The translations under genes were made by a program, and so were the position numbers. The notes beneath the pieces were generated by a model. The model did not search any database and had not been told where the DNA came from. It was given only the letters and a program-made list of their open reading frames with translations. From positions 343,600-407,599 of the forward strand of contig NW_019773736.1 in the NCBI RefSeq assembly GCF_001039355.2: a stretch of DNA of 64,000 nucleotides, written 5' to 3'. Shown here piece after piece: positions 32,301-41,826 of this stretch. Position 1 is the stretch's first letter. Every line of letters starts with the position of its first letter. The DNA comes from Lingula anatina. Its lineage: Eukaryota; Brachiopoda; Lingulata; Lingulida; Lingulidae.

Positions 32301-35300
32301 GTATACCGAAGGATTTCGTATCCATGCACAGTATCTCTCCACGGGAGGAAGCGAGTGTAAAATTTTTAATATAGAGAAAGCTGGTTGGAGACAGGAGGAT
32401 CAAATCAAGAAGGTAATCAATACATGGATTGGTAACTTTAAGGGAAAAGGGTTGGATGGTGAAGAATCGACTCAACGAGATGGACGTCAAGTCGTTTTAT
32501 TATTTGTACCGGTACTTCCTTTCTGAAACTTTTATCTGTCAGATGACACGTAAAAAGGCTAAGCTTATTTTTAAATATGGTTTGGGTGATAACGTGGTCG
32601 CCCAGTTTTTATTTCATTATTATTCTATTCGTCATCGGCAAAATAAGTGCAATCTTCTATCCAAGATCACTCATGAAACGCCTCAGGCTCCGGAGCATGA
32701 AATTATCCCTAATTCAAAATCTACAGGGGATTTAATTTATTAAGTATGTAAAAAGTTACTCCTTAGCTTTACGGGGTTTGCAAAGAAAGCCGAATCTAGC
32801 AACCAGATAGTAAAAGGTAGAGAATGGTGGTTGTGGGGTTGTACGTTTTTATTAAATTTTCATTTCATGAAAACTATCCTTGATGAGAAGAGGAATTCAT
32901 TTAACACAAAATATTACATTTTTTTAAAATTTCTTAGTGAACTATGTATATGTAAAAATAATTGAAAAACTAATATATTGTTATTTTGAAAAAATCCCAG
33001 CTAGTATTTATTTTAATGTGTATTTTGTTGACCATAGTACCAACTGCCAGTGTTTATAATTGCCGCCCCGGCTGCAGGAGGCAGCTATATGCTGGTCTTT
33101 TTTACTATTTCAGCCCACCTTCTTCTACCAAATATGGCCTCTTCCTCGAGGTGTCAATACAGTATTTGTGGAGGTCTGCAGCTTACCTCTGCCCATAAGG
33201 GCCGGTCATACCAGACCATGTGTCGCTACTTTTATTAGCGTACCAAGCTATCAATACGGTGCAGGTACAGTTGTAATCTCCTTTTTTGTATTTGTACTGT
33301 TCGTTAATTTTGGGCGTATTTGTTTCAAGCATAGAACTCTACTTCTATTGTTTCAAGAAAGCGTTATATCATATTACCACGTTCACTTTTAAAGAAGCTC
33401 GACGTACAGTATCTCCATATATAACATGTATTTATGTGAGAGAGATAGAGAGAGAGAGAGAATTACAGAGCTCTTATTTTCATATCTCTTGGATTGCAGA
33501 CCCCAACGTCCCGGTGGCACCAGCAGATTGGCAAACTTCTATTAAGTTCCGTAACGATTCCTGTGGTAGTTTGGATGTCAACTTCGTCCTGGCCCCAAGT
33601 AACTATGGCTTTAAACTGTATGAAGTCAGCCTTGTAAACAAAGAGAAAACAAAGTTCGCTGACTCAGAGCTCGTGTACGCATCAGCTGGGAGAAAGGTAC
33701 GTTTAAATAATTTTACTAAACAGACAATTGAGCTGGGGTGTTTATCAGTTCGGTATGCAGGCGTCTTATTTAATGTCACACACGAACTTTTATTACACGA
33801 GCATTAAGCCTGTAAGCAAGTAATCAGGCAAGAAATGGTAGTACAACGAACTAGAAAAACCGCTCAGCAAATTCGATTATCCATCCTGGGCTTTTATCCT
33901 ACTGGGGAAATACCAGGGCAGATAAGTTGATGCTGATAGATTATTGTAAATATATGTCCAACAAAACTATGGATAATAGTCAGGGAGACGATTGCTAAAA
34001 TTATATAGCATTAACAGTGACTGCAGGCACCTCCATATTTGCCAAAAGTGAACACTTACTTTGTATGTCAGCCGACTATATAAGAACGGGACATTTTTAT
34101 TTGGACCATACACTCAGTCGTTATTTATTTTATTGTCAGTCTGGAGAAAGCCATTTACCGTACAACATCAAACTAACGCATATTATGTTTCACTTTTTTG
34201 TATGTCTAAGAGAACTTCTTATTTAATGAAACTACCGTACTGTGACTTTGCTCCACAAAACAAAATCAGTGTCATAAATATGTTGTCATATTTTAGTTGT
34301 TTCCCAACCAATCGAGTTAAGATGTGATATGCTTCGTATTTTTAGCCGACACACGATGTGTCATTCAAGGACGTTGCGAAAGGGCAGTATTATATCACGG
34401 TAATTACTAATTTACGGTATCAAAGCTGATTTGAGCAATGGTTTAGAGAATCATATAAAAAATCTATACAGAAACCCATGCATTCGCAATAAAAAATTTT
34501 TCTAACCTATACAGAGATGGATCTTAAAATGTACTTTCATACTTAAACCATTTTCCTGATAATGTTTGCGTTCATCCTGAGATACTCTTTTTAATGATTT
34601 ATGACCTGTAGCATGTCATTCACAGGTCGAGCCCCGAGACTTGGACAGAGACCGCCAGCTGCGTGGACGGTGCAAGTGTAAGATTGCAGTTGGATTCTGT
34701 AAAAACCACTGTGCCGTCACACAGGCAGCAGTGCCTGTCACCATACAAGGTACGGTACGGTTGACATGTACAATGTTATATGTAGGTGCGGTATTTTGGT
34801 GCGGTGACGTCGGGTTGACGGCGGGGTGAATGGACCTGGTAGTTTCAGGGTGGTGGGGTACAGATGGACTGTCGGTGTGACAGGAATGGTAGTCCTAGAT
34901 ATGGAAGTCCGGGGCCCAATATGATTAGTACAGGTAAAGGTTAGTCGGAGGATTGGTGTTAGTACTCATATATGGGACGAATGTCACCTGCACAAAGTAT
35001 TGGGGAGCGGACTACGGTTCCTTGCGGACTACCATTCCTGTCACACCGGTATGGGGTGTGATTGTAGTTAATTTTACGTGTACTTGAATGATAACATACA
35101 TGTATGAATACAGACAAAGCTGCATTCATCACACACAGAATAAGAATGGTAAAATGCGTGATGTAAACACAGTATGTGCTTGGTGAAACGTAATTAATAG
35201 AATTCGTATAGAAGAAACAACTACCGGTACCTTTACTACGGTCTTGAATATTTCCCCAGTATGACAACTTTCCAATCAATCATTTAATTAACTACATATT

Positions 35301-38300
35301 GTTTTTGTACTTAAAAACAGTTAAAACTTTACCTTAAATATGTTACAGAATGTCCCGCTACGAGACCTTTGGGGAATAGGTCTATAGAGACCGTTGCGAT
35401 TGCTTCCACACCTGCAGTGACCGCTCTGACTGCTTCCACATTTGGCGGACTATCGGGAATTCTGCTGATAGTTTTGGTTGTCGTCTGCTCAAGAATGAAC
35501 TGTGAGAAAAATTCAAAACCCTTTTATAACAGACAAGCGCTTTAAATAATATGTTACGCTTCCACATGCAAATCGTTATGTTACAATATTTTTAGGACGC
35601 TTAATAAAATTTTGTCTGCCGTAAAGCACTAACAATGCACTTTTTCTCAATGATTTTTTAATCATTGGAAGTACATAAATGCCACGGCCCTACAATATGG
35701 TTGACAAAAGCCTGAAATTTGAAATGATCTTACACTCTTCCAGTGAGCTGGATGTAACTGGTCACTTCTCATCGCAAATTATTTGCGCATAAACTCGACT
35801 TAAACTAATAAAATATTTTTTCTTCTAGCACGACTTATCTTAAGATTTTTAAGCTGCAACCGAAGCAGTGATGGAGAAGACGGTACTAATAATTCAAATA
35901 GCATCCAGACTGAAGAACGTAAGTAAATTTACCTCACACGTTCTATGAAAATGATTATATCAACGAGCCAACTGAAATAAAACTTATTTCAGGAGGTGCG
36001 GACATGTGGCAAACAATGCTTTGTTTTCAGATACACGACAAAACCCACGTACCAAATAGTTTTACTATGTTTAAGTAGATATTACTTATTCATGAGCACG
36101 CCTACAGTAGTTTCTTGGTTGACAAAGCCAAAAAAAAACCAGAACGATGATCATTATATGTAAGATAACATGTGTATCGTTTTCATAATGTTAACGTTAC
36201 TGGTCATCACTGACATTTGATATTTTCAGAGACCCTTATCAATGTTTCTCAAGTCGACGAGGACAGTGCGTTGACGAGAAAAAAGAGAGTATTGATCCTT
36301 TTCTCCGACGAGCATCCAAAACATACCAAGGTAGTGCTGAGTTTCGCTAACTTTTTGCAAGCTGCCTGCTACTGTGACGTCATTCTGGATAGGTGGCGCA
36401 CCCGAGAAATATTTAGCGAGGGAAAGACGACCTGGTTATCCAAAAACATCGAAAATGCGGAATGTGTCCTTGTTGTCAGCTCTGAGGGAGCTTACAGGTA
36501 TTATTTTCTTTACGTCAAAACGCTTCACAAAAAAAGCAAAAATAGTAACAAAATACAACATGCAGTTGCTTCGAAATGACATAAANTTTAATCATTGGAA
36601 GTACATAAATGCCACGGCCCTACAATATGGTTGACAAAAGCCTGACATTTGAAATGATCTTACACTCTTCCAGTGAGCTGGATGTAACTGGTCACTTCTC
36701 ATCGCAAATTATTTGCACATAAACTCGACTTAAACTAATAAAATATTTTTTCTTCTAGCACGACTTATCTTAAGATTTTTAAGCTGCAACCGAGGCAGTG
36801 ATGGAGAAGACGGTACTAATAATTCAAATAGCATCCAGACTGAAGAACGTAAGTAAATTATCCTCACACGTTCTATGAAAATGATTATATCAACGAGCCA
36901 ACTGAAATAAAACTTATTTCAGGAGACGCGGACATGTAGCAAACAATGCTTTGTTTTCAGATACACGACAAAACCCACGTACCAAATATTTTTACTATGT
37001 TTAAGTAGATATTACTTATTCATGAGCACGCCTACAGTAGTTTCTTGGTTGACAAAGCCAAAAAAACCAGAACGATGATCATTATATGTAAGATAACATG
37101 TGTATCGTTTTCATAATGTTAACGTTACTGGTCATCACTGACATTTGATATTTTCAGAGACCCTTATCAATGTTTCTCAAGTCGACGAGGACAGTGCGTT
37201 GACGAGAAAAAAGAGAGTATTGATCCTTTTCTCCGACGAGCATCCAAAACATACCAAGGTAGTGCTGAGTTTCGCTAACTTTTTGCAAGCTGCCTGCTAC
37301 TGTGACGTCATTCTGGATAGGTGGCGCACCCGAGAAATATTTAGCGAGGGAAAGACGACCTGGTTATCCAAAAACATCGAAAATGCGGAATGTGTCCTTG
37401 TTGTCAGCTCTGAGGGAGCTTACAGGTATTATTTTCTTTACGTCAAAACGCTTCACAAAAAAAGCAAAAATAGTAACAAAATACAACGTGCAGTTGCTTC
37501 GAAATGACATAAATCTTTTTCTAAAGATGTACTATTTGGATTTTTTAAAGTGGTTTTTCAATTTTTTAATTAATTGATAATGTGGCACGTCGTTTGTCAT
37601 TTTTTTAAACTGTAATTACATGTAAATCAGAGGAAAATGGGAACGACATTAAACCGTAAAACCTGGACTTCAAACTAGCTGTATCCTGTTCAAAGTTTAT
37701 AGTTAAGTTGCATTAACAAATATACATATTAACCGTCTTTAAAATGAAGGTTAGATTTGTGATAGAATTTCCCTTGGGAAGTTCCATACAGGTAAAGCAC
37801 AGGTTTTATTATCATAAAGTGTCATAATGTGATTTTTTGTCCTTCAGACGATTCCATGCACGCCTCCAGGGACAGTGTTTTGACTCATTGGAAAATAATA
37901 GTCCCTTGTCAGACATGTTTTTACACGGCCTTTCTATGCTCCGCCAGCGGTATTTTACAGAGCACGACTACAGCAAGTATATCAACGTAAGATTTACCTA
38001 CACCCCTGCTGCCTTCTCTATTCCCGACATGCACAACAATGTCGTACTCATGGACCATATTGATGATTTGTTCTTCCACATTCATGGCATTGAGAAATTC
38101 GATTACGGTGTAAAACGCACTGTAGAAAGAATAAACCGAGACGAATATTTTGCCGACCCTACAGAAAATCCTGAAGGAGTAAACCTCCACAACGCTTTAC
38201 GAGAGGCAACGGATTTTTTCAATGACCACGAAGACTGGTTTGGTGATCAACAGTTTGAATTAAAACCACTGAGACGCGGTGCTCCTTATGGCCGTCTAGA

Positions 38301-38898
38301 CTCGGGGATTGAATCATTTTCTATTGGAGAGGGCGAGGAATCAGCTGGTTTGTCTGTTAGCTTGAGTGGCAGCAGTGAATGTGACGACGCTTTTGTCTCA
38401 GCCCAAGACGATATATCTTCATCCAGAAGAGACCCGAAGGCAACTTCCAACGAGCAGTCATCGTGCGATAGGAACCAACTGCCACTGGTATGTTCTGCAG
38501 CAAAAACTTACAATACACCAAATTACACCGCTGTTGGCAACGTTTCATTCCCAGTATCTATACCTCTCCAGTCCCCACAAGATAGCTACAACCCGTGCGT
38601 TGATAATCATAAACCAGAACCACGTGTTTCCATTCCTTGCCAACACCCTCAGAAACTCATCCCGCCAGATTTATCTTTCACAGCTGACATTACACCCGAT
38701 CCACCAATAATGTTCATTCCACCTGTATTTGACGACAATCAGAGTAAGACATTCAGTCAGATTGCCAATGACATCAATGCCGAGTGTGAAGGGGATTTTC
38801 TCACCTATGCTGGTCCGTATGAAAATGAAATGACGGATGAAGAAACGAATCATGAAGATTGCATCTCACTACAAAGCGTTGGTGGTGCAAGTGTTTAA
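23604..38898 (+). CDS. Interleukin-17 receptor-like transmembrane protein with SEFIR domain
   Basis: Exons in order: 23604-23711, 23959-23989, 24992-25138, 31747-~31818, ~32292-32412, 33114-33264, 33500-33696, 34346-34399, 34626-34749, 35349-35501, 35829-35918, 36230-36497 and 37848-38898. Phases agree at every junction I could test except the uncertain end of exon 4. The first exon is a signal peptide (MMWCQQILLAMILVIM). The extracellular exons carry IL-17R patterns: TCFKQWL, VEVCSLPLPI, and the membrane-near VAKGQYYIT followed by VEPRD. The membrane segment (GLSGILLIVLVVVC) is on 35349-35501. The SEFIR domain starts at KKRVLILFSDEHPKHT. In the family this domain recruits Act1/TRAF adaptors to activate NF-kB. 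The true gene probably uses only one copy of the last exons (see seams). The paralogue class is not resolved. Confidence 0.88.
23959..23989 (+). CDS. IL-17R-like exon 2 (31-bp micro-exon)
   Basis: Between acceptor TTTCTTTCAG and donor GTAAGC. Encodes SFSHLNCSVT with one base left, which fits the next exon (G+GA, giving GTCFKQWL). Confidence 0.65.
24992..25138 (+). CDS. IL-17R-like exon 3: extracellular
   Basis: Encodes TCFKQWLKPG, LKVALMLRNNTNKRSYPG and LDIRWQAADD, ending at a GTAAGA donor with one base left. A single open frame with tidy borders in an otherwise A+T-rich region. Confidence 0.82.
25966..26085. mobile_element. Single-arm copy of the 13182-13440 foldback family
   Basis: ACAGGCCTACCCAACTACCA, then the ACCGGTATATCGGACCACAC block, then GTATCACACCTCAGAACAAA, all in the same order as at 13182-13310. 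The second arm is missing. Confidence 0.75.
26830..27960. repeat. ~146-bp tandem repeat, six units, interrupted by a SINE
   Basis: The landmark AAACTGGCAGAGATA recurs at 26841, 26987 and 27133 (period 146), then at 27625 and, in decayed form, near 27768 and 27903. Units contain TTGAAATTGACCTTTGACCT and ACCATGAACTGAACTTTGCA. The jump between units 3 and 4 is 346 bp longer than the period because of the insert at 27270-27612. Confidence 0.88.
27270..27612 (-). mobile_element. tRNA-derived SINE
   Basis: Read on the minus strand, the head (27612 to about 27537) is tRNA-like: GGATGGCCTTGTGGTTAGAG (A box), a CCGCCTCCGGAGCGG arm, and GGTTCAAAACC (B box). About 230 bp of body follows and then an A+T-rich tail (AAAATAAATG, TTTATTTTATT). 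It sits cleanly inside the 146-bp tandem repeat. A functional tRNA gene is unlikely because the arms do not all pair and body and tail follow. Confidence 0.78.
28539..28914. mobile_element. Candidate element bounded by TGTAGTGTCCGTACCCCC inverted repeats
   Basis: TGTAGTGTCCGTACCCCC at about 28539 is mirrored by GGGGGCTACGGACACTACA ending at about 28914. Further direct copies of the word lie at 28359, 28519 and 29640. No coding. Confidence 0.5.
28974..29400 (+). pseudogene. Decayed lysine-rich reading frame, possibly from a transposon
   Basis: Translates as VDEVSNMDDNEQKPNRKRKG and further KKxxR-rich segments, interrupted by stops and ending in an (AAAT)n run at 29336-29375. It lies between copies of the GTAGTGTCCGTACCCCC word. 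No family recognised. Confidence 0.35.
29850..30960 (+). pseudogene. Tc1/mariner-like transposase pseudogene
   Basis: In broken frames it shows the Tc1 order: RRLVRLRHQNR, RVSRHTFNMHLLEA, TKRHRQIRLA, VLWTDESRF (first catalytic Asp region), then a decayed DN.PIHKA, LDCPGYSPILSVIEH, and the C-terminal GGHPQYL typical of one Tc1 clade. Several stops and shifts make it inactive. It sits in intron 3 of the IL-17R-like gene. A hairpin (TAGATAATAGA / TCTATTATCTA) lies just downstream at 30951-30982. Confidence 0.88.
31747..31818 (+). CDS. IL-17R-like exon 4: extracellular, 3' border uncertain
   Basis: The acceptor TTTTCTAG fits the leftover base of exon 3 and gives GNDVKLSVHITARSMG then LIKFSVL. 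The frame stops at 31857-31859. Candidate donors are at 31810, 31812, 31819 and 31832; the choice depends on whether exon 5 starts at 32291 or after CATACCAG (about 32300). Confidence 0.7.
31890..31975. repeat. Short direct repeats of GGTTGCAAAATGCGTT
   Basis: Four imperfect copies in 86 bp, directly after exon 4 of the IL-17R-like gene. Confidence 0.75.
32291..32412 (+). CDS. IL-17R-like exon 5: extracellular
   Basis: Encodes YQYTEGFRIHAQYLSTGG, SECKIFNIEKAGWRQ and EDQIKK, then a GTAATC donor in phase 0. Confidence 0.8.
33114..33264 (+). CDS. IL-17R-like exon 6: extracellular
   Basis: A strong pyrimidine tract and TTTCAG precede PTFFYQIWPLPRGV, then VFVEVCSLPLPIRAG. The 'EV.SLP.P' pattern is typical of the IL-17R extracellular fold. 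Two other open frames overlap here, but only this one links phase 0 upstream to phase 1 downstream. Confidence 0.82.
33500..33696 (+). CDS. IL-17R-like exon 7: extracellular
   Basis: Encodes DPNVPVAPADWQTS and CGSLDVNFVLAPSNYGF, then YEVSLVNKEK, a fibronectin-III-like strand pattern. Donor GTACGT, phase 0. Confidence 0.85.
34346..34399 (+). CDS. IL-17R-like exon 8 (54 bp)
   Basis: Encodes PTHDVSFKDVAKGQYYIT, the 'f.nv..G.Y.v' strand near the end of IL-17R extracellular regions. Phase 0-0. Confidence 0.8.
34626..34749 (+). CDS. IL-17R-like exon 9: cysteine-rich juxtamembrane part
   Basis: Encodes VEPRDLDRDRQLRGR then CKCKIAVGFCKNHC, ending in TIQ with one base left at GTACGG. Confidence 0.82.
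34874..35047. mobile_element. 174-bp MITE with exact 22-bp terminal inverted repeats
   Basis: GGTGTGACAGGAATGGTAGT starts the left end and its exact complement closes the right end. A diverged relative lies at 52792-52975. Located in the intron between exons 9 and 10 of the IL-17R-like gene. Confidence 0.85.
35349..35501 (+). CDS. IL-17R-like exon 10: stalk and membrane segment
   Basis: The stalk begins ECPATRPLGN. A single membrane helix about 20 residues long (STFGGLSGILLIVLVVVC) is followed by the basic SRMN, which sets the cytoplasmic side. Confidence 0.87.
35829..35918 (+). CDS. IL-17R-like exon 11: cytoplasmic linker (contig A copy)
   Basis: Encodes SRLILRFLSCNRSSDG and EDGTNNSNSIQTEE. 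The other copy at 36759-36848 differs by one coding base (Ser to Gly after NR). Confidence 0.85.
36230..36497 (+). CDS. IL-17R-like exon 12: SEFIR N-terminal half (contig A copy)
   Basis: SEFIR box 1 (KKRVLILFSDEHPKHT), then FANFLQAACYCDVILDRW, and the strand CVLVVSSEGAY before the donor. An identical coding copy sits at 37158-37425 and a fragment at 39141-39207. Confidence 0.92.
36586..36586. other. Single-N contig seam
   Basis: One N, followed by sequence already present from 35657. Confidence 0.95.
36759..36848 (+). CDS. Second copy of IL-17R-like exon 11 (contig B)
   Basis: Nearly identical to 35829-35918 with the same splice sites. It follows the N seam at 36586. Spliced after 36497 it would be out of phase, so a model using both copies would break. 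Confidence 0.85.
37158..37425 (+). CDS. Second copy of IL-17R-like exon 12, SEFIR N-half (contig B)
   Basis: Same 268-bp exon as 36230-36497, continuous with the last exon at 37848 within one contig segment. This is probably the allele that should be joined to it. Confidence 0.88.
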
Positions 38899-39139
38899 TG
38901 TTGTTTAAAGAAATTTGAATTCAATTGAAAGTGTGTCCATTATAAACTCCTTGGACTAAGACAATTTCGTTCAGTTATAGATAATCCTTCTTCTGTAAAA
39001 CATTTTTTTAATATAACTCCCTGATGGGGATGAAGTATTTTGTTGTTCCGTTTTCATACGTAGAATCTCATGTCTTGTACATTTTTATTTGTTTTTCCTA
39101 GTTCGGAGAGTGTGATGTTTATTATTATTATTATTATTA
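37359..39139. repeat. Segment repeated at 39141-40962 (contig B/C overlap)
   Basis: Parallel alignment from CCTGGTTATCC to the (ATT)n run. Differences are scattered substitutions plus a 37-bp tandem duplication at 40690-40765. A single N at 39140 is the seam. Confidence 0.9.
37848..38898 (+). CDS. IL-17R-like last exon: SEFIR C-terminal half and cytoplasmic tail (contig B copy)
   Basis: Encodes FHARLQGQCFDSL, the membrane-bound-receptor style SEFIR end (YINVRFTYTP and FSIPDMHNNVVLMDHIDD), then a Ser/Pro-rich and acidic tail to TAA at 38896-38898. PTENPE near 38158 fits the loose TRAF6-type PxExx(acidic) pattern, which is only suggestive. The copy at 39630-40680 differs by Ser to Phe in VPVS/FIPL. 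Confidence 0.92.
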
Positions 39140-39140
39140 N
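39140..39140. other. Single-N contig seam
   Basis: One N after an (ATT)n run, followed by sequence already present from 37359. Confidence 0.95.
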
Positions 39141-39207
39141 CCTGGTTATCCAAAAACATCGAAAATGCGGAATGTGTCCTTGTTGTCAGCTCTGAGGGAG
39201 CTTACAG
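39141..39207 (+). pseudogene. Fragment of IL-17R-like exon 12 cut by a seam (contig C)
   Basis: Starts directly after the N at 39140 inside the exon (WLSKNIENAECVLVV...) and keeps the normal donor. The 5' part is missing because the contig begins here. Confidence 0.85.
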
Positions 39208-39629
39208 GTATTATTTTCTTTACGTCAAAACGCTTCACAAAAAAAGCAAAAATAGTAACAAAATACAACATGCAGTTGCTTCGAAATGACATAAATCTTT
39301 TTCTAAAGATGTACTATTTGGATTTTTTAAAGTGGTTTTTCAATTTTTTAATTAATTGATAATGTGGCACGTCGTTTGTCATTTTTTTAAACTGTAATTA
39401 CATGTAAATCAGAGGAAAATGGGAACGACATTAAACCGTAAAACCTGGACTTCAAACTAGCTGTATCCTGTTCAAAGTTTATAGTTAAGTTGCATTAACA
39501 AATATACATATTAACCGTCTTTAAAATGAAGGTTAGATTTGTGATAGAATTTCCCTTGGGAAGTTCCATACAGGTAAAGCACAGGTTTTATTATCATAAA
39601 GTGTCATAATGTGATTTTTTGTCCTTCAG

Positions 39630-40680
39630 ACGATTCCATGCACGCCTCCAGGGACAGTGTTTTGACTCATTGGAAAATAATAGTCCCTTGTCAGACATGT
39701 TTTTACACGGCCTTTCTATGCTCCGCCAGCGGTATTTTACAGAGCACGACTACAGCAAGTATATCAACGTAAGATTTACCTACACCCCTGCTGCCTTCTC
39801 TATTCCCGACATGCACAACAATGTCGTACTCATGGACCATATTGATGATTTGTTCTTCCACATTCATGGCATTGAGAAATTCGATTACGGTGTAAAACGC
39901 ACTGTAGAAAGAATAAACCGAGACGAATATTTTGCCGACCCTACAGAAAATCCTGAAGGAGTAAACCTCCACAACGCTTTACGAGAGGCAACGGATTTTT
40001 TCAATGACCACGAAGACTGGTTTGGTGATCAACAGTTTGAATTAAAACCACTGAGACGCGGTGCTCCTTATGGCCGTCTAGACTCGGGGATTGAATCATT
40101 TTCTATTGGAGAGGGCGAGGAATCAGCTGGTTTGTCTGTTAGCTTGAGTGGCAGCAGTGAATGTGACGACGCTTTTGTCTCAGCCCAAGACGATATATCT
40201 TCATCCAGAAGAGACCCGAAGGCAACTTCCAACGAGCAGTCATCGTGCGATAGGAACCAACTGCCACTGGTATGTTCTGCAGCAAAAACTTACAATACAC
40301 CAAATTACACCGCTGTTGGCAACGTTTCATTCCCAGTATTTATACCTCTCCAGTCCCCACAAGATAGCTACAACCCGTGCGTTGATAATCATAAACCAGA
40401 ACCACGTGTTTCCATTCCTTGCCAACACCCCCAGAAACTCATCCCGCCAGATTTATCTTTCACAGCTGACATTACACCCGATCCACCAATAATGTTCATT
40501 CCACCTGTATTTGACGACAATCAGAGTAAGACATTCAGTCAGATTGCCAATGACATCAATGCCGAGTGTGAAGGGGATTTTCTCACCTATGCTGGTCCGT
40601 ATGAAAATGAAATGACGGATGAAGAAACGAATCATGAAGATTGCATCTCACTACAAAGCGTTGGTGGTGCAAGTGTTTAA
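39630..40680 (+). CDS. Second copy of the IL-17R-like last exon (contig C)
   Basis: A full-length copy of 37848-38898 with the same acceptor and stop and a few substitutions. The 3' flank carries a 37-bp tandem duplication absent from the other copy. Most simply the alternative haplotype of the same exon. Confidence 0.85.
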
Positions 40681-40962
40681 TGTTGTTTAAAGAAATTTGA
40701 ATTCAATTGAAAGTGTGTCCATTATAAAGAAATTTGAATTCAATTGAAAGTGTGTCCATTATAAACGTACCCCTTGGACTAAGACAATTTCGTTCAGTTA
40801 TAGATAATCCTTCTTCTGTAAAACATTTTTTAATATAACTCCCTGATGGGGATGAAGTATTTTGTTGTTCCGTTTTCATACGTGGAATCTCATGTCTTGT
40901 ACATCTTTATTTGTTTTTCCTAGTTCGGAGAGTGTGATGTTTATTATTATTATTATTATTAA

Positions 40963-41826
40963 TAGTAGAAAAATATACGTCAAACTGTCAAAATGAGTAG
41001 TGTCTTTTTTTTTTCACCTACAAGCAGCTCAGGAAAGATCTCGCCTACTTTTCACAAACTTTCTAAACAATACAGTGCCGGTTCTGCCTCTCGGTGAGAA
41101 GAAAGTTGCTGCCTAACTGTTGTGTACCTAAAGCTCTCAAATCAACAAAGGTTGTGTAGCAACCCAAGCCATTAGTGCTTGGACGTTCATTCAGTAAGGT
41201 CGCGGTGACGATTTCATTAAAATATAATGTATTTAATCAACTTAAGTGGTCTGAGCTGAGTACTCTTATTTTTCAAATGGAATCGAAACAATTGACCCTT
41301 TGTTTATACACAAATAATTGCACCCATAAATTGACTAAAACCTTTTTTCCTGTAAAATCGATCATTTCTGAAAGTACAAATACATTTATTGTTCCACAAA
41401 TTATGATTTTATTAGTAACCAAAGTTACCATACTTTGTTTGATGATAAATCTTGGAACCTAAAACGAGGATATCATTTATTATGTATATATATATGCACT
41501 AGGTACCTTTTATGAAGACGCGCCCATTTAAATTTGATCTAAAGGGCGGGTGGATTAAAAACCCTTGGTTTCCGTTAAAGATAGTATGCAATGAACTGAG
41601 GACGGGACACCACTATGTTGCCAGGTGATATTTTATTCTTCAGTCAAAATGAGATGTACGCGCGTGACATGTAGATTCTTCCTTAAGAGGCCATTTGCTT
41701 TGATCGCCCCTTTTTGCATTATCTTTTGGTAATATACCGAATGATGAATTTTCAAAATGCCTATTTAAGTAATCAGATTTATTTGTTATGCACCTCCTGA
41801 TTTCCAGCCACGTGAGCTTCACATAT
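40963..41826. other. Short region between two convergent genes
   Basis: 3' flanks of the IL-17R-like gene (left) and of the PAN-FReD gene (right). TTTATT at 41632-41637 is a candidate minus-strand AATAAA polyadenylation signal about 190 bp after the FReD stop. No other features. Confidence 0.5.

Larger units (their letters stand above)
35657..36585. repeat. Segment repeated at 36587-37514 (contig A/B overlap)
   Basis: The two segments run in parallel with about 1% differences and small indels, and a single N at 36586 separates them. Confidence 0.9.

Noticed and set aside
33286-33807. 173-codon frame as one exon
   Set aside because: The first part is intron including a (GA)n run; the true exon begins at 33500 after TTGCAG and ends at 33696.
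36217-40680. Two or three tandem IL-17 receptor genes
   Set aside because: Only the last exons repeat, each repeat starts at a single N, and the copies lack any upstream extracellular exons.
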